This document shows positions 1-11,387 of a stretch of 64,000 nt of DNA, in pieces. The DNA comes from Saccharibacillus alkalitolerans (GTDB taxonomy: Bacteria; Bacillota; Bacilli; Paenibacillales; Paenibacillaceae), in contig NZ_JAAFGS010000002.1 of NCBI RefSeq assembly GCF_011090185.1, positions 1 through 64,000 of the forward strand, given 5' to 3'. Within the stretch, counting starts at the first letter, position 1, and each line of letters starts with the position of its first letter. The notes beneath the pieces were generated by a model. The model had not been told where the DNA came from, ran no database searches, and worked only from the letters and a program-made list of their open reading frames with translations. Position numbers and translations under genes: made by a program.

Positions 1-57
1 TTAGACGGAAAGGGCTTTTTTAACTGCCGTTTATGAAACAATTGGGCGGGCTGAATC

Positions 58-372
58 TTAACGATGCTTCTCGATCAGCTGTTTCAGCGCATTTTTGTTC
101 TGGACGCCGACGACGCCTTCCACCGGTTGGCCGTCCTTGAACAGGATCAGCGTCGGGATGCTCATGACCCGGAAAGCCGATGCGGTCTCTGGGTTCTCGT
201 CCACGTTCAGTTTGACGATGTCCGCCGAACCCGCCAATTCTCCGTCCAGCTCGTCGAGAATCGGAGCGATCATTTTGCAGGGACCGCACCAGGGCGCCCA
301 GAAATCCACCAGCGTCAGTCCGCTCTTGATATCTTCCGCAAACGTTTGATCCGTCGTATGTGCAACTGCCAT
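58..372 (-). CDS. trxA: Thioredoxin
   Basis: This is a 104-residue cytoplasmic thioredoxin, a general protein-disulfide reductase that is recharged by thioredoxin reductase. The active site WCGPCK is visible with Cys29 and Cys32, and the cis-Pro motif SIPT lies near residue 73, so the fold appears complete and of normal length. The ATG is preceded by AGGAGG seven to eight bases upstream. It lies 36 bp downstream of a second thioredoxin-fold gene on the same strand, so the two are probably co-transcribed from the promoter near base 855. Family assignment is secure; the choice among trx paralogues in the genome is inference. Confidence 0.97.
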   Translation of the reverse strand: MAVAHTTDQTFAEDIKSGLTLVDFWAPWCGPCKMIAPILDELDGELAGSADIVKLNVDENPETASAFRVMSIPTLILFKDGQPVEGVVGVQNKNALKQLIEKHR

Positions 373-408
373 GTCAAATTCCTCCTGTGGGTTCGCAATC
401 GCGATCTT

Positions 409-744
409 TTACTTTTGATACAAGCCGCAAATCCGGTCCAACTTCTCCCGGAGAGGGCCGAAACGAACAAAGCGGTCTTCCCTCAGATATTCCCTGCCGC
501 CGATCAGCAGCAGCATGATCGGGGCGGCCAAAATCAGAAAACGTTCCGCCACCTCTTCGACTTCGCTTGCGTCGGCATGTCCGAACGAGATCGGGGAATA
601 GTCGTCCAGAAGTTCCCTCAGCTTGGGCATCAGCGACTCGCATGTGCTGCAGCCCGGCGTCGACACGTAAAGAAAGCTCAACTCGTGTTCGGCGAGAAAA
701 GCATCGACTTCGCCGATCGTTTTCAATTCGCGGACTTCCTTCAT
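409..744 (-). CDS. Thioredoxin-like protein (YtpP-type)
   Basis: This 111-residue thioredoxin-fold protein has an atypical CSTC redox motif (Cys32, Cys35) in STPGCSTC instead of CGPC, and APIMLLLIGG near residue 75 supplies the cis-Pro loop. Size and motif resemble the YtpP-type thioredoxin-like proteins of Bacillus. The ATG follows GGAGGGG at good spacing. It is the first gene of a two-gene unit with trxA and probably acts as an accessory thiol-disulfide protein in the cytosol. Its substrate cannot be read from sequence. Confidence 0.85.
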   Translation of the reverse strand: MKEVRELKTIGEVDAFLAEHELSFLYVSTPGCSTCESLMPKLRELLDDYSPISFGHADASEVEEVAERFLILAAPIMLLLIGGREYLREDRFVRFGPLREKLDRICGLYQK

Positions 745-798
745 CTCTCATCCCCTCCTTCAGACAGACGATCGATGCAAAATCCATATTTTTAACGG

Positions 799-857
799 TT
801 AACTAGTTAAATAATCATTTATGTATATAGAATAATACCCGGCGCCCGGGTTGTCAA
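799..857 (-). promoter_or_regulatory. Promoter and palindrome upstream of the thioredoxin pair
   Basis: Reading leftward, a -35 TTGACA (852-857) and a -10 TATTCT (829-834) are separated by 17 bp. A perfect 12-bp palindrome TTAACTAGTTAA sits at 799-810, just past the expected start of transcription, where a repressor would block elongation. A shorter dyad (ACCCGG, three bases, CCGGGT) lies inside the promoter spacer. The promoter is well supported; the identity of any binding protein is unknown. Confidence 0.6.
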
Positions 858-991
858 GAGGGACGCTCAGCACTTTCATTTATCAAGTCAAACGGGGCAA
901 ACGCTTGATTCTATCCCTGTACCGGCAGAAAAAGAATTTCGTAAAATGAAATCAAACGGCGCTTGCCCACACCCTTCCTAAAAGGAGTTTT

Positions 992-1756
992 ATGATGAAC
1001 ATCAAATCTATCCGCAACGCGACGCTCGTGATCGAATACGCGGGCCGAACTTTCCTGGTCGACCCCATGCTGGCGGAGCAGGGCAGCTATGCCCCTTTTC
1101 CGAATTCCGCCAGGCAGGACCGCAAAAATCCGCTGGTCGGCCTCCCTATTCCGATCGAAGAGATCGTTCAAGGAATCGACGCCGTCATTGTCACTCATCT
1201 GCATCTCGACCATTGGGACGACGCGGCCAAAGCCGCCCTGCCGAAGGACGTCAAACTGTTCGCCCAAAACGAAGGCGACGCGGCGGCGATCCGCGATAAC
1301 GGCTTCACGAACGTGGAGATACTGACGGAAAGCACGACGTTCAAAGGCATCTCGCTGATCAAAACGTACGGCGAACACGGCCGCGGAGACATTCTAAACC
1401 GGACCGGGCTCGTATGCGGCGTCGTGTTCAAGCACCCGGACGAAAAAACGCTTTACGTGGCGGGAGACACCGTATGGATCGAAGCCGTCCGCCGCACTCT
1501 TGAAACGCACAAGCCAAAGACGATCGTCGTCAACGCGGGCGACAACCGGTTTCTTCAGGGCGGTTCGCTCGTCATGGACCGAAGCGACGTCCACGAAGTC
1601 CATCGCGCCGCGCCAGAAGCCCAAATCGTCTGCGTGCACATGGAAGCCGTCAACCACTGGAACCTGTCCCGGGCAGAGCTGAGAACTTTCGCGGAAGAAA
1701 AAGGCATGTCCGCCTTCGTCAATGTTCCGGAAGACGGCGAATCGTATTCGTTTTAG
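992..1756 (+). CDS. MBL-fold metal-dependent hydrolase
   Basis: This 254-residue protein has the metallo-beta-lactamase fold. The metal-binding motif THLHLDHW (HxHxDH) lies near residues 68-74, and a second ligand region is visible in VAGDTVW near residue 154. The N-terminal NATLVIEYAGRTFLVDPML pattern resembles UlaG/UPF0173-like hydrolases. AAAGGAG lies just upstream of the first of two consecutive ATG codons. It stands alone, divergent from the thioredoxin pair and followed by a terminator. The substrate is not predictable; a cytosolic hydrolase of a small phosphoester or lactone is one possibility. Confidence 0.85.
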   Translation: MMNIKSIRNATLVIEYAGRTFLVDPMLAEQGSYAPFPNSARQDRKNPLVGLPIPIEEIVQGIDAVIVTHLHLDHWDDAAKAALPKDVKLFAQNEGDAAAIRDNGFTNVEILTESTTFKGISLIKTYGEHGRGDILNRTGLVCGVVFKHPDEKTLYVAGDTVWIEAVRRTLETHKPKTIVVNAGDNRFLQGGSLVMDRSDVHEVHRAAPEAQIVCVHMEAVNHWNLSRAELRTFAEEKGMSAFVNVPEDGESYSF

Positions 1757-1786
1757 CCGGATTCCCCGCCGATCGGCATGAACGTC

Positions 1787-1825
1787 AAAGCCAACCGCTT
1801 CCTTTCGGGGATTCGGTTGGCTTTT
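1787..1825 (+). terminator. Rho-independent terminator after the MBL hydrolase
   Basis: AAAGCCAACCG and CGGTTGGCTTTT pair across a 16-base loop and the 3' arm ends in a T run. Confidence 0.85.
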
Positions 1826-1933
1826 CGCGTGCTTCCGGCTTGCGGGTAAACGCCCGGCTTGATTTTTGCCCGATTCTTTTTTAAGCTTGGAATATCTAAA
1901 TCAATAGGCAATTAAGAAAGTAGGAGTGCCACG

Positions 1934-2614
1934 ATGGAAATGCCGGACTTGCTGTTTAGAGTCGACTCGCAGTCTCCGCTGCCTCTGCACGTTCAAATCA
2001 AGGAGCAGATCAAGTGGTTAATCGGCAAGGACCTGCTCAAGCCGGGCGATTCGCTGCCTTCCACCAATCAATTGGCCGAGCAGCTGTCCATCAACCGGAA
2101 CACCATTCAGAGCGTCTATACCCAGTTGAAAGACGACGGGCTGCTGCTCATGCAAAAAGGACGGGGAACGCGGGTCGCCGGCGAAGACGAAATCGCGCGC
2201 TTCAAAGCGTCCAATTCCCATTTCGCTTTCGCGGAAAAAATGATCGAGGAAGCGCGGGAAGCGAACCTGTCCGCCGAAGACGTGCTGCTGTCGGGCTTCG
2301 CTTATATGCAGCTGTTCGGCCAGCGTCGGAACCGGCAGCCGCGCTATCTGTTCGTCGAATGCAAAGACAGCTCGTGCGTGTTCTACCTGGACGAGATCAA
2401 GCGGCTGACCTCCGCCGAGATCCGCAGCATGGACCTCTCCTCTCTGACGGAAGAGGAAGCGATCGCGGCGATCCGCGGCGCCGATGTGATCGTCACGCGC
2501 TCGGACCTGGCCGAGAGGCTGAAGAAATTCGCCGACGACGCCGGCAAAACGGTCATCACGGTCGGCTCCACCCGCGACGTGCCGCTGCTGCTCAACCTGG
2601 TCAGACAGCCCTAA
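1934..2614 (+). CDS. GntR-family transcriptional regulator
   Basis: This 226-residue regulator has an N-terminal GntR winged helix-turn-helix (about residues 12-78, with LPSTNQLAEQLSINRNTIQSVY as the recognition region). The C-terminal part does not look like a standard FCD or UTRA effector domain. It instead has an alternating alpha/beta pattern ending in GKTVITVGSTRDVPLLLNLV, which may be a reduced ligand-binding domain. A Lrp-type regulator follows 41 bp downstream on the same strand, and the pair ends at a shared terminator. The target genes are not evident from the neighbourhood. Confidence 0.87.
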   Translation: MEMPDLLFRVDSQSPLPLHVQIKEQIKWLIGKDLLKPGDSLPSTNQLAEQLSINRNTIQSVYTQLKDDGLLLMQKGRGTRVAGEDEIARFKASNSHFAFAEKMIEEAREANLSAEDVLLSGFAYMQLFGQRRNRQPRYLFVECKDSSCVFYLDEIKRLTSAEIRSMDLSSLTEEEAIAAIRGADVIVTRSDLAERLKKFADDAGKTVITVGSTRDVPLLLNLVRQP

Positions 2615-2655
2615 GACGCGAAGACGCGCAAATGCCGAAAGGATGAAGCGACAAG

Positions 2656-3060
2656 ATGGACCATGTCGATCTGAGAATCGTCGAAGAGCTGTCACAAAAC
2701 GGCCGAATCACCATGAAAGAACTCGGGGAGAGGGTGCACCTGACCGGACAGGCCGCCGCGGCGAGAGTGCTGAAGCTGGAAGATCGCGGCGTCATCAAAC
2801 GCTACACGGTCGATGTCGATCGGGAACAGCTGGGCTATCCCGTTCATGCCTTTCTTAACATTTGGACCGGCGGCTTGTCCCATCAACCTTATTTGACCTT
2901 TATCGCGACGCAGGACGAATACGTGATCCGCAACCATAAGATCAGCGGAGAAAGCTGCTACCTGCTGGAATGCCGCTTTCCTTCCAACAAAGTCTTGGAC
3001 GGATTTCTTATAGACCTGAACCGGTACGTGAATTACAAGCTGTCCATCGTGGTCAGTTGA
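2656..3060 (+). CDS. Lrp/AsnC-family transcriptional regulator
   Basis: This 134-residue protein opens with the Lrp/AsnC helix-turn-helix (DLRIVEELSQNGRITMKELGERVHLTGQ, residues 5-32) and continues with a RAM-type ligand/oligomerisation domain (residues 60-134). Its size is slightly below the roughly 150 residues usual for the family but it appears complete. It probably forms an operon with the preceding GntR gene. Such proteins respond to amino acids; the effector here is unknown. Confidence 0.88.
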   Translation: MDHVDLRIVEELSQNGRITMKELGERVHLTGQAAAARVLKLEDRGVIKRYTVDVDREQLGYPVHAFLNIWTGGLSHQPYLTFIATQDEYVIRNHKISGESCYLLECRFPSNKVLDGFLIDLNRYVNYKLSIVVS

Positions 3061-3104
3061 ACGTCCTTTGCGTCCGCTTTCCCCGGTCCCGATTCCATCC
3101 AACA

Positions 3105-3157
3105 GACGACAAAAAGACATTCCGGCGCGAAACCGGGATGTCTTTTTGTCGTCTTTC
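3105..3157. terminator. Bidirectional terminator between the Lrp and Gfo genes
   Basis: A long inverted repeat (GACGACAAAAAGACAT with one more stem block, mirrored by ATGTCTTTTTGTCGTC) lies between two convergent genes and carries T runs usable in both directions. Confidence 0.88.
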
Positions 3158-3177
3158 TGTCGCAGGCGATCCGATAA

Positions 3178-4239
3178 TCAAATCTCCCGCACGATGACCG
3201 AACGGTTCTCCGCCGATTCGAAGATCGCTTCGATCAGCGTCAGCACGCGGTGCACTTCGTTGTTCGGAACGGCCTGCTTCGAGGCTCCTTCGAGCGTCGA
3301 TACGAGATTGGCGTAGAATCCCTCGGACAAGTCCTCGACGTGCTCGATCGGTCGGCGAACGGTCGATTCCTCGGACGGCGGCGCCATCGTTTTGGTCAGC
3401 CCTTTCCCCGCCTGAATCGGCTTGGGTTCGACATGTTCCACTTCGCGGTTGCGCGTCACGATCTCCCCGCTCAGGTCCCAGTCCCGGATGACCGCCGTCC
3501 CTTCCGTTCCTTTGACATACCAGCGCGGAAGCTTGATGAAATTGGTCGTGCCGACCTCGATCACCGCGGTCAGCCCGTCTTTGAACTTGATCGTCGCCGT
3601 AAACCCGTCGTCCACTTCCGTGCCCAGAATGTAGCTGAGGTCGGCATGTACGCTTTCGATCCGGCTGTTCGTGAGCAGCAGCAGCTGGTCGAGCAGATGC
3701 ACGCCCCAGTCGAGCAGCATGCCGCCTCCGTAAGCTTTCAGCTGGCGCCAGTCGCCCGGAATGCCGTTCGCGCCCTGCACGCGGGATTCCAGATGGAAGA
3801 CCTCCCCGACTTTTTTCTTCTCGACCAGGTCTTTGACGATCAAGAAATCTTCGTCCCAGCGCCGGTTCTGGTGCACGGTGAATACGCGCTCCGCCTCCTC
3901 GGCCGCCCGCACGATCTCCGACAGTTCCGCCGAGCTGACGGTCACCGGCTTTTCGCATACGACATGCTTGCCCGCCTGCAGCGCCTGAACGGCCAGCTCT
4001 TTATGCACATCGTTCGGCGTCGCGATGAGCACGATATCGACTTCCTGATCTTCCAGGACCGCTTCGAAGCTGTCATAAGTCCGGTAGCCCCGGCTTCGCG
4101 CCAGGTCCATTCGGTATTCGATGGGATCGTATGCGCCGTGCACGGCGATCCGCTCCGCCTGTTCCACCAATTGTCCGTGATAACTGCCCATCCCGCCGAA
4201 ACCCGCGATGACGAGATTATACGTTTTTTCGCTTTTCAT
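3178..4239 (-). CDS. Gfo/Idh/MocA-family NAD(P)-dependent oxidoreductase
   Basis: This 353-residue oxidoreductase opens with a Rossmann fold (VIAGFGGMGSYHGQL, residues 8-22), followed by the family signature HVVCEKPVTVS near residue 95 with the conserved EKP lysine, and a C-terminal alpha/beta dimerisation domain with GGGMLLDWGVHLLDQ near residue 175. I placed the start at the ATG giving MKSEKTYNLV because it has a GGAAGGCGGG ribosome site and the family normally starts here. Members act on sugars, inositols or polyols; the substrate is not evident. It is monocistronic and convergent with the regulator pair. Confidence 0.9.
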   Translation of the reverse strand: MKSEKTYNLVIAGFGGMGSYHGQLVEQAERIAVHGAYDPIEYRMDLARSRGYRTYDSFEAVLEDQEVDIVLIATPNDVHKELAVQALQAGKHVVCEKPVTVSSAELSEIVRAAEEAERVFTVHQNRRWDEDFLIVKDLVEKKKVGEVFHLESRVQGANGIPGDWRQLKAYGGGMLLDWGVHLLDQLLLLTNSRIESVHADLSYILGTEVDDGFTATIKFKDGLTAVIEVGTTNFIKLPRWYVKGTEGTAVIRDWDLSGEIVTRNREVEHVEPKPIQAGKGLTKTMAPPSEESTVRRPIEHVEDLSEGFYANLVSTLEGASKQAVPNNEVHRVLTLIEAIFESAENRSVIVREI

Positions 4240-4385
4240 ATTGCCCGCCTTCCCTTCCCGAAGCTGCCCGATAAAATGATGGTTTACAAATTTTAATATA
4301 TAAGACGCAGCAAGGAAAGCGCTAGCATTTTTTCGAACAGTCTGTGAAAGTAGAGCATTCCCTTCCCCATAATCCGAAACCAGGC

Positions 4386-4426
4386 AAAAAGGACAGGCGC
4401 CGCGCGGGCCGCCTGTCCTTTGTTTT
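4386..4426 (-). terminator. Terminator after the symporter gene
   Basis: GGACAGGCG and CGCCTGTCC form a stem with T runs on both sides; on the minus strand it ends in CCTTTTTG, about 50 bp after the symporter stop codon. Confidence 0.8.
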
Positions 4427-4476
4427 AACCGATATGCAGTGTCATACAAGCGGGATGCGGAAAATCGAAAGCCGCT

Positions 4477-5694
4477 TCAGAGCACGGAGGCTTCTTTCGG
4501 GCTCTGTACCCGGCGGCGTTCCTTCGCGCTGACCACGACGGCCGCCGAAGCGTCGCCGCTGACATTCAGCGTCGTCCGGAACATATCCAGAATCCGGTCT
4601 ACCCCGGCGATCAGGGCAACGCCCTCCAGCGGGAGACCGACCGAAGCCGTCACCATCGACAGCATCACGAGCGCCGCGCCCGGCACGCCAGCCGCTCCGA
4701 TGGAACCGAGCGTCGCCGTAAGTACGATCATGAGCAGTTGGGTAAACGACAGGTCGATTCCGAACACCTGCGCGATGAAGAGCGCCGCAAGTCCCTGATA
4801 CATGGCGGTGCCGTCCATGTTGATCGTTGCGCCCAGCGGCAGCACGAAGCTGGTTACTCGGCGGGGGACCTTCAGATTGTCTTCGCACGATTTGATCGTG
4901 ACCGGGAGGGTTCCCGAGCTGCTCGATGTGCTGAAAGCGACAAGCATCGCAGGAGCGATGCCGCGGACAAAGACTAACGGACTCATTCGGCCCAGCGCGC
5001 GAACGGCGAGAAGGTAAGTCACGACGAAATGAACCAAACATCCCGCTGCGAAAGCAAGCAGCAGCTTCATCAGCGGCAGCAGCACGGACAGGCCGTATTG
5101 GCCGACGATCGGCGCCGTCAGGCCCAAAATGCCGAACGGAGCGAAGCGCATGACGATGCCGGTGATTTTGTACATGATCTCGGCGAATTCCTCGAAGAAT
5201 TTGTATACGGTCCGACTCTTTTCCCCGAGCATCGTGATGCCGAGCCCCACAAAGACGGCAAAGAAAATAATCTGCAGCATATTTCCGGAGACCAGGCTCT
5301 CCACCGGGTTGGTCGGAACGATCCCCAGCAGCATATCCGTGACGCCCGGCGCCTGCGCTACCTCCGGCTTCTCTCCGGTACCCGGCATCGACAGGCCGGC
5401 TCCCGGCATGAAGATCAAGCCTGCGACGATACCGATGCCGACGGCGACGGCCGTCGTGACCATATAATAGGCGATTGTCTTGCCGCCCAGTGCCCCGAGC
5501 TGCTTGAGGCTGCCCGTGCCGGCGACGCCGATCACGAGCGAGGAGAGGACGAGCGGAACGACGACGAATTTGATCAGCCGCAAAAACAGATCGCCAAGAG
5601 GCTGAATGACGGCAATCGCCGGACCGAAGATCAATCCCAGGACGATCGATAAGACGAATGCGATCAAAATTTGGGTAAGCAGGTTAAGACGCAT
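4477..5694 (-). CDS. Dicarboxylate/amino acid:cation symporter (DAACS family)
   Basis: This 405-residue integral membrane protein of the glutamate/C4-dicarboxylate symporter family imports substrate with Na+ or H+. Family hallmarks are visible: a serine-rich re-entrant loop FSTSSSSGTLPVT near residue 267, the NMDGTAMYQG motif near residue 302 and GVPGAALVML near residue 345. About eight membrane segments plus two hairpins are expected. The ATG giving MRLNLLTQ has AAAGGAGG upstream and was preferred to an upstream ATG. Glutamate, aspartate or C4-dicarboxylates are all possible substrates. Confidence 0.93.
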   Translation of the reverse strand: MRLNLLTQILIAFVLSIVLGLIFGPAIAVIQPLGDLFLRLIKFVVVPLVLSSLVIGVAGTGSLKQLGALGGKTIAYYMVTTAVAVGIGIVAGLIFMPGAGLSMPGTGEKPEVAQAPGVTDMLLGIVPTNPVESLVSGNMLQIIFFAVFVGLGITMLGEKSRTVYKFFEEFAEIMYKITGIVMRFAPFGILGLTAPIVGQYGLSVLLPLMKLLLAFAAGCLVHFVVTYLLAVRALGRMSPLVFVRGIAPAMLVAFSTSSSSGTLPVTIKSCEDNLKVPRRVTSFVLPLGATINMDGTAMYQGLAALFIAQVFGIDLSFTQLLMIVLTATLGSIGAAGVPGAALVMLSMVTASVGLPLEGVALIAGVDRILDMFRTTLNVSGDASAAVVVSAKERRRVQSPKEASVL

Positions 5695-5846
5695 GAAGCC
5701 TCCTTTTATATGCATCTGGCTGAAATGAAAAATCGGGCCGAAAAAGCCCTCTTCAAGACGAATTTTATTCTATCATAAAACCTATAAATATAGTTGGTTT
5801 TTTTGGGCGTGCGTATTTCTTTTACGCCGGGCGGCACGTCCGCAAA

Positions 5847-7472
<1,626 letters not shown>

Positions 7473-7489
7473 GCGGTTCGCGCAGACAG

Positions 7490-7518
7490 GCGGCCCCGAA
7501 ATTCGGGAGCCGCTTTTT
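7490..7518 (+). terminator. Terminator after the 6-phospho-beta-glucosidase gene
   Basis: A GCGGC-CCGAA / TTCGG-GCCGC stem with a single bulge on each side is followed by TTTTT. Confidence 0.8.
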
Positions 7519-7576
7519 CCCGTTCGCCTCTTCCCGCTCGGATCCGCCGCTTCGAACCGCTTTCCGCGAGAGCCGC

Positions 7577-7614
7577 TGAAAGCGTTGACAACCCTTCCCT
7601 TCTCGCTTTACACT
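7577..7614 (+). promoter_or_regulatory. licT promoter overlapped by a cre site
   Basis: TGAAAGCGTTGACA (7577-7590) matches the Bacillus catabolite-response element consensus TGWAANCGNTNWCA completely and contains the -35 hexamer TTGACA (7585-7590). The -10 is TACACT (7609-7614) with an 18-bp spacer. CcpA bound here would directly cover the promoter, giving glucose repression. Confidence 0.75.
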
Positions 7615-7638
7615 GGACGTAACTGAATAATTCGCACA

Positions 7639-7740
7639 GGATTGTTACTGATTCGTCAGGCAAAACCTGAGCCACAGCAATCGGGGCTTCCGCATACGCG
7701 CATCCGGCCCTGCCTATTTTGTTGTGTCTTGGGTTTTTTT
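7639..7740 (+). promoter_or_regulatory. LicT antiterminator (RAT) and terminator leader of licT
   Basis: GGATTGTTACTG and CAGGCAAAACC are strong matches to the RAT hairpin of the BglG/LicT family. The 3' end of the RAT overlaps a terminator stem that closes near TTGTGTCTTGGG and ends with TTTTTTT. This places licT under its own antitermination control. Confidence 0.85.
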
Positions 7741-7782
7741 CGTTTTACAATGGGGACAGACAGAGAACAAGGGGGACGCCGC

Positions 7783-8613
7783 GTGAAAATCGCCAAAGTC
7801 ATCAACAATAACGTCGTCAGCGTCTATCAAACGGACGGCACGGAGCTGGTCGTGATGGGCCGGGGCATCGCGTTCAAGAAAAAGCCGGGCGACTCGGTCG
7901 ACGAACGCAATGTACAGAAAGTATTCGCGCTCAAAAACAAACAGACTTCGGACAATTTCAAAATGCTGCTGCGCGAAGTGCCGATCGAGCTGATCGTCAT
8001 CGTGGAAGAAATTATCGACCACGCCAAGCGGACGCTCGGGCGCAAGCTGAACGAAAATTTGTACGTCTCGCTGACCGACCATATCAATTTCGCCGTCGAA
8101 CGCCAGCGCGAAGGAATCGAGATCAAAAACGCTCTGCTGTGGGAAGTGAAGCAGCTGTACAAGGACGAGTTCGATATCGGCCTGAACATGCTGGAACAGA
8201 TCCGCAAAAAGATGGGGCTGGATATGCCCGAAGACGAAGCGGCTTTCATCGCCATCCATATCGTCAACGCGGAGATGAACGAAGAAGTGTCGACGACGAT
8301 GAACATCACGAAGTTTATGCAGCAGATCATCAACATCGTCAAATACCATTTCAAAACGGAATTCGACGAAGAATCGCTGAGCTATTTCCGCTTCATCACC
8401 CACCTGAAGTTTTTCGCTCAGCGGGTGTTCAAAGGCGCCCATTACGAAAACAACTATGACCATCTGTACGATGCCATTCGGGAAAAACATCCGGACGCCG
8501 CCAGATGCACGGAGAAAATCCGGGCTTTCGTGCTCAAGGAATACAATCATGAACTCACAAACGAGGAAATGCTGTATTTGACCGTCCACCTGGAGCGGGT
8601 CGTGAACCGTTAA
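7783..8613 (+). CDS. licT: BglG-family transcription antiterminator LicT
   Basis: This 276-residue antiterminator binds RAT hairpins to prevent premature termination in beta-glucoside genes. The N-terminal RNA-binding CAT domain (residues 1-56, beginning KIAKVINNNVVSV) is followed by two PTS regulation domains (about residues 65-170 and 170-276). Conserved histidines are visible in TDHINFAVER, FIAIHIVNAE and LYLTVHLERV. I chose the GTG that follows GGGGGAC because LicT proteins begin at this residue. It sits between its two apparent targets, and its own leader carries a RAT, so autoregulation is likely. Phosphorylation by the PTS should set its activity. Confidence 0.94.
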   Translation: MKIAKVINNNVVSVYQTDGTELVVMGRGIAFKKKPGDSVDERNVQKVFALKNKQTSDNFKMLLREVPIELIVIVEEIIDHAKRTLGRKLNENLYVSLTDHINFAVERQREGIEIKNALLWEVKQLYKDEFDIGLNMLEQIRKKMGLDMPEDEAAFIAIHIVNAEMNEEVSTTMNITKFMQQIINIVKYHFKTEFDEESLSYFRFITHLKFFAQRVFKGAHYENNYDHLYDAIREKHPDAARCTEKIRAFVLKEYNHELTNEEMLYLTVHLERVVNR

Positions 8614-8660
8614 AAGTCGGCAAAATTCGTAAAAAAATTCGAAAATCCGAAATGTATGCG

Positions 8661-8689
8661 TTGACAAGTTCGTGAAAGCGTTATATTCT
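8661..8689 (+). promoter_or_regulatory. bglP promoter with a near-consensus cre
   Basis: TTGACA (8661-8666), a 17-bp spacer and TATTCT (8684-8689) make a plausible sigma-A promoter. TGAAAGCGTTATAT within the spacer matches the cre consensus except at the conserved C near its 3' end. Confidence 0.6.
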
Positions 8690-8718
8690 AGACACATCCA
8701 AATTGAATATCATCAATC

Positions 8719-10840
<2,122 letters not shown>

Positions 10841-10978
10841 AGCTTCTTAGGAAGCGCGCTGCACGACCCGCTCGGATTCACCCGAAAAAGCTTCCTTGAG
10901 TGAGCTCAGACTACCCTCAAAAATCCTATTCGCTACAGAAGCTCAAAGGCTGCGGGAAAAATTCGTTCCGGTCGCGTG

Positions 10979-11046
10979 TTGAAATCGGGAAAAGAATCGA
11001 ATTTCAGTGGAATTTTCCCGATTTCAAAGGCGAGCGCTGGCGCTCC
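10979..11046. repeat. Structured intergenic block with two perfect inverted repeats
   Basis: The bglP-GGDEF gap of about 550 bp contains no convincing gene. It does contain a perfect 15-bp inverted repeat (TTGAAATCGGGAAAA at 10979-10993, mirrored at 11013-11027) and directly after it a GAGCGC/GCGCTC hairpin (11032-11045). A terminator follows further right. The block could be a decayed mobile repeat or part of a structured 3' untranslated region or small RNA. Confidence 0.55.
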
Positions 11047-11108
11047 TTCACTGAATTTCTCCCTCCGCCTCCTATCTTCACTGGAAATCAGACTTTCAAG
11101 GCACGTTG

Positions 11109-11135
11109 AGCTCCCCCTTCGAGGGAGCTTTTTTT
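11109..11135 (+). terminator. Terminator downstream of bglP
   Basis: GAGCTCCC and GGGAGCT pair around a short loop and are followed by TTTTTT. It is about 270 bp after bglP and may end the bglP transcript or a separate RNA. From here to the GGDEF gene I see nothing supportable. Confidence 0.75.
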
Positions 11136-11387
11136 GCGTTAGAACACCTGTTTATTGAATTCATTTAGCCAATGCTAATTGAGAATGAATGTAGGCGGAT
11201 AGTAAACGGCAAATCCCGTCTGCTATTTAATTGTCTTATGATCCCTATTGGAATTGATTTTTCAACTTTTCTCCTGCTTCGTCTGCCCGGCAATGTACCG
11301 CACCGATGCCGAAACGCATCAATCCATCAACTCCCTGCACACACTCTTCCTTTTGCTTAGGTTAACTTTTTCTTCTAGCTCTGTGAT

